From Bacteroidota bacterium (lineage in GTDB: Bacteria > Bacteroidota > Bacteroidia > Bacteroidales > VadinHA17): a stretch of DNA of 17,084 nt. Made by a program: the position numbers and the translations under genes. The notes beneath the pieces were generated by a model, which worked only from the letters and a program-made list of their open reading frames with translations, did not search any database and had not been told where the DNA came from. The DNA lies in assembly GCA_021816545.1 (NCBI GenBank), contig JAKAXP010000019.1, positions 1 to 17,084 on the forward strand, given 5' to 3'. Below, in pieces: positions 14,493 to 17,084 of the stretch (its first letter is position 1; each line of letters begins with the position of its first letter).

Positions 14493-16099
14493 TACTGCTG
14501 CTTCCGGTAACCAAGCAGAGTGTCATAGAGCGCCTGATCATCAAGCACCTCCAATGCACGCCTGAGAGCATAATCATCATCATTCACCACCATGAAGTAT
14601 TCACTCATGTCCCACAGGTCGCGGGCAACCAGGGCCTTCATCACTTTCTTAATCTCAGGCGCACTTACATCATACTGCCCCTGGTCAAACTTCACCCCGT
14701 TCTTCTCCCCTGCTGCCTTCAGACCTTCAATGGCAGTGGCGTCAATCTCAAAGTCCCTGTTGAACGAATCAAAGGTTTTGTACCTGCGGGTGAACTGCTT
14801 CCTGTTCATGTCAGTGTATGAAAGCATGAAGTTCGTCAGCGAAGAGGTCCTGATCAGGTCACGGTAATAATCGGAGTAATAGGAAGTATCTATGGGAATG
14901 AAAATATCCGGGCTGATGCCTCCGCCGCCGTAAACAATCCTTTTATTCTTTATTGTAAATGCTCTCAGTGAATCCGGGAGGTTGAGACTGTCTGGATGGA
15001 TCAGTTCGCCGTTGAAATACCTGCTGTAGAAAGTCTGGAAATATTTGTCAAATCCTTCGTTATACGGAGTCTGGATGGATCGTCCCGAAGGGGTATAATA
15101 ACGGGCGATTGTGAGCCTGATCTCCGAACCGTCCGGAAGGGGAAACCTGTTCTGCACCAATCCTTTGCCAAAACTCCTTCGTCCGATTATAACGCCCCTG
15201 TCCCAGTCCTGCACCGCCCCGGCAAGGATCTCGCTTGCCGATGCAGAACCCTCATCAATGAGGACTGCAACCCGTGCCCGGGTCAGGACTCCTGAAGGGG
15301 CAGAGTTGTAATCCTGCCTCGATGTATGCAGCCCCTGGAGGTAAACAATGAGTTCCTTCCCCGGGAGAAGTTCATCGGCAATCTGTACTGCAGGAACCAT
15401 GTAACCGCCGGAGTTCCCCCTGAGGTCAATCACCAGGTGTTCCATTCTGTCAGCCCGCAGTCTTTCAACTGCCTGCATAAACTCCACGGCTGTCTGTTCC
15501 GAGAACCTGCTGAGCTTTATGTAACCGACATTGCCATTGACCATATAGGCCGCATCAAGACTGTTTACAGGTATCTTGTCCCGGGTAATGGTGAAGTCAA
15601 GCAGGTCTTTCTCTCCCTTCCTGAAGATTGTCACATCAACCTTTGTGCCCTTGGGCCCTCTCAGCCTCTTCTGTACTCCGGTGGTGTTCATCCCGACACC
15701 GGTAACCTTTTCCCCTGCAATTGAAATGATCCTGTCTCCGGCCAGTATGCCCACCTTTTCAGACGGGCCACCGGGAATCGGAGATATAATAATAATTGTA
15801 TCATTAAGCAGGTTGAACTGTATGCCTATGCCTTCAAAATTACCCTGCAGCGGCTCGTTCTCCTCCTCCACATCCTTTGCAGATATGTAAACTGAGTGAG
15901 GATCAAGGTTACGGAGGGTGCTTACTATCATCTGCTCCGTTATGGCCGAAATGTTGACACTGTCAACATAAATAGCCTCAAGCAGGGCTAGGGTCTTACC
16001 TATCTTGAATGTCTCCTGTGTCAGCCCCTGAGACCTGAGCGCCGTCCCCTGGAACACCAGGAGTGCAGCTATAAAAACTGTAAGCTTCTTAGCCATCAT
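14492..16099 (-). CDS. Exported S41 family C-terminal processing peptidase
   Basis: Encodes about 535 residues of a CtpA/Prc-like serine protease that trims or degrades envelope proteins. An N-terminal signal sequence (MMAKK, hydrophobic core VFIAALLVF, cleavage near ALRSQG) predicts export to the periplasm. A PDZ domain spans about 85-175 with the GNFEGIG entry motif. The S41 core has DLRGNSGG (225-232), the catalytic serine S287 in EGSASASEI, and the general base K312 in SFGKGLVQ, 25 residues later as in other family members. A C-terminal extension of about 150 residues follows, ending MSEYFMVVNDDDYALRRALEVL. I start at the ATG ending at 16099; the adjacent ATG at 16096 is equally possible, whereas one at 16126 would put nine polar residues before the signal peptide. 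It lies between guaA and the methyltransferase gene. Confidence 0.93.
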   Translation of the reverse strand: MMAKKLTVFIAALLVFQGTALRSQGLTQETFKIGKTLALLEAIYVDSVNISAITEQMIVSTLRNLDPHSVYISAKDVEEENEPLQGNFEGIGIQFNLLNDTIIIISPIPGGPSEKVGILAGDRIISIAGEKVTGVGMNTTGVQKRLRGPKGTKVDVTIFRKGEKDLLDFTITRDKIPVNSLDAAYMVNGNVGYIKLSRFSEQTAVEFMQAVERLRADRMEHLVIDLRGNSGGYMVPAVQIADELLPGKELIVYLQGLHTSRQDYNSAPSGVLTRARVAVLIDEGSASASEILAGAVQDWDRGVIIGRRSFGKGLVQNRFPLPDGSEIRLTIARYYTPSGRSIQTPYNEGFDKYFQTFYSRYFNGELIHPDSLNLPDSLRAFTIKNKRIVYGGGGISPDIFIPIDTSYYSDYYRDLIRTSSLTNFMLSYTDMNRKQFTRRYKTFDSFNRDFEIDATAIEGLKAAGEKNGVKFDQGQYDVSAPEIKKVMKALVARDLWDMSEYFMVVNDDDYALRRALEVLDDQALYDTLLGYRKQQ

Positions 16100-16139
16100 A
16101 AATTGTTTATCTGTTCTTCCCTGCAAATTCCGTTCCTTA

Positions 16140-16182
16140 TATTCCGGGGGCCATCCATATAACCTGTGCCGGAATGTTCCGG
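16140..16182. repeat. Inverted-repeat cluster between guaA and the S41 protease gene
   Basis: Arms TATTCCGG (16140-16147) and CCGGAAT (16169-16175) are 21 bases apart and enclose TTATAT on the minus strand. The right arm is part of a second small palindrome, CCGGAATGTTCCGG (16169-16182), which begins two bases after the guaA stop in the direction of transcription. There is no U tract, so it is not a standard terminator. It repeats the arm sequence seen before the ABC transporter gene, in the same orientation relative to the downstream gene. Confidence 0.35.
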
Positions 16183-16184
16183 AA

Positions 16185-17084
16185 TCATTCCCATTCTATG
16201 GTTGAAGGAGGTTTGGAGCTGATATCGTATACCACCCTGTTTACACCCTTGACCCTGTTTATAATCTGGTTTGAAATCTCTGCCAGGAACTCATGAGGAA
16301 GATGACTCCAGTCGGCCGTCATGCCGTCAGTTGAGGTCACTGCCCTTAGGACCACGGCATTTTCATAGGTACGTTCGTCACCCATGACACCAACAGACTG
16401 CACCGGAAGAAGAATGACAGCAGCCTGCCATACCCTGTCATAGAAACCGTTCTTCTTCAGTCCTGAAATAAATATCTCATCGGCATCGCGAAGCGTACTC
16501 AGCTTTTCAGGGGTAACCTCCCCGATTATCCTGATTGCAAGGCCGGGTCCCGGGAAAGGATGCCTTCCGAGTATCTCATCAGGCATGCCCAGTGCGTGTC
16601 CTACCCTTCTCACCTCATCCTTGAACAGCAGTCGAAGGGGCTCCACAACCTTAAGGTGCATCTTTTCCGGCAGGCCGCCCACATTGTGGTGCGACTTAAT
16701 TGTCGCCGAGGGGCCGTTCACCGATACAGACTCTATCACATCAGGATAAATTGTTCCCTGTGCAAGCCATTTGACATTCTGAACCTTATGTGCTTCGCGG
16801 TCAAAGACCTCAATAAACACCCGTCCTATAATTTTTCTCTTCTTTTCGGGATCATCAACACCACGCAAACCTTCAACAAAATCAGCCGATGCATCAACGC
16901 CCCTTACATTGAGTCCCATCCGCCTGTAGGCATCAAGGACTGCCTCATACTCGTTCTTCCTGAGCAGTCCGTTATCGACAAATATCGAAGTCAGCCTGTC
17001 GCCTATTGCCCTGTCAAGCAGCAGCGCAGCAACCGAAGAGTCAACGCCGCCGGAGAGCCCAAGAACTACCCTGTCATTACCGAG
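16185..17084 (-). CDS. guaA: GMP synthase (glutamine-hydrolysing), C-terminal 299 residues, cut by window edge
   Basis: The reading frame runs open into the right edge, well past the internal ATG at 16919. Visible residues begin in the ATP pyrophosphatase domain: LSGGVDSS at 10-17 is the P-loop, and FVDNGLLRKNE follows at about 35-45. HPFPGPGLAIRI and the ending SSKPPSTIEWE are classic GuaA C-terminal dimerisation-domain signatures. The enzyme converts XMP, ATP and glutamine to GMP in purine synthesis. Full proteins have about 510 residues, so the glutamine amidotransferase domain lies outside the window. The truncation is an edge effect. The stop is about 85 bases before the S41 protease start on the same strand, so readthrough co-transcription is possible. 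Confidence 0.97.
   Translation of the reverse strand, partial: LGNDRVVLGLSGGVDSSVAALLLDRAIGDRLTSIFVDNGLLRKNEYEAVLDAYRRMGLNVRGVDASADFVEGLRGVDDPEKKRKIIGRVFIEVFDREAHKVQNVKWLAQGTIYPDVIESVSVNGPSATIKSHHNVGGLPEKMHLKVVEPLRLLFKDEVRRVGHALGMPDEILGRHPFPGPGLAIRIIGEVTPEKLSTLRDADEIFISGLKKNGFYDRVWQAAVILLPVQSVGVMGDERTYENAVVLRAVTSTDGMTADWSHLPHEFLAEISNQIINRVKGVNRVVYDISSKPPSTIEWE

Overview
The window is ordinary, gene-dense chromosome of a member of the Bacteroidota, most likely Bacteroidales or a close relative. Three things point there. The serC-serA-DUF1015 gene order is typical of that phylum. SerA is the short, ACT-less type with a lysine where other PGDHs have the catalytic histidine. Intergenic regions carry TAnnTTTG promoter boxes and genes lack strong Shine-Dalgarno sites. 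I see no insertion sequence, prophage, CRISPR array, tRNA or rRNA, and no gene-free stretch above 300 bases.

Layout. Positions 1-5460 hold a minus-strand run, read from right to left as gcvT, comB, serC, serA, a DUF1015 gene and yggS (cut by the left edge). It looks like one serine/glycine/one-carbon operon: SerA and SerC make phosphoserine, GcvT belongs to the glycine cleavage system, and YggS buffers the PLP that SerC and the glycine cleavage P protein use. No classical phosphoserine phosphatase (SerB) is present, but a ComB-family phosphatase and an unexplained DUF1015 protein sit inside the run. A 152-base divergent region (5461-5612) with a promoter box on each strand separates it from a plus-strand pair, an Hpt phosphotransfer protein and a STAS anti-anti-sigma-like protein (5613-6323). 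That pair ends in a stop-codon overlap with the convergent clpB (6320-8911, minus).

Divergent from clpB is a 1027-residue ABCG-type ABC half-transporter (9068-12151) with extra N-terminal domains and a very large loop before its last membrane helix. It converges on a minus-strand SiaB-like kinase and SiaC-like phosphoprotein pair (12240-13199), with a strong terminator hairpin between. A second minus-strand run follows from the right edge: guaA (C-terminal part only), an exported S41 C-terminal processing protease and a THUMP-domain RNA methyltransferase (13341-17084).

Two themes stand out. One is the serine/PLP operon with its candidate missing-step proteins. The other is a pair of phospho-relay or partner-switching modules (Hpt plus STAS; SiaB plus SiaC) lying either side of clpB and the unusual ABC transporter, without the usual sensor, phosphatase or output partners. 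I also found a similar spaced inverted repeat (arms TATTCCGG and CCGGAAT) upstream of both envelope genes, the ABC transporter and the S41 protease. I did not find a clearly new multi-gene system. The strongest candidates for novelty are the DUF1015/ComB part of the serine operon and the ABCG fusion architecture.
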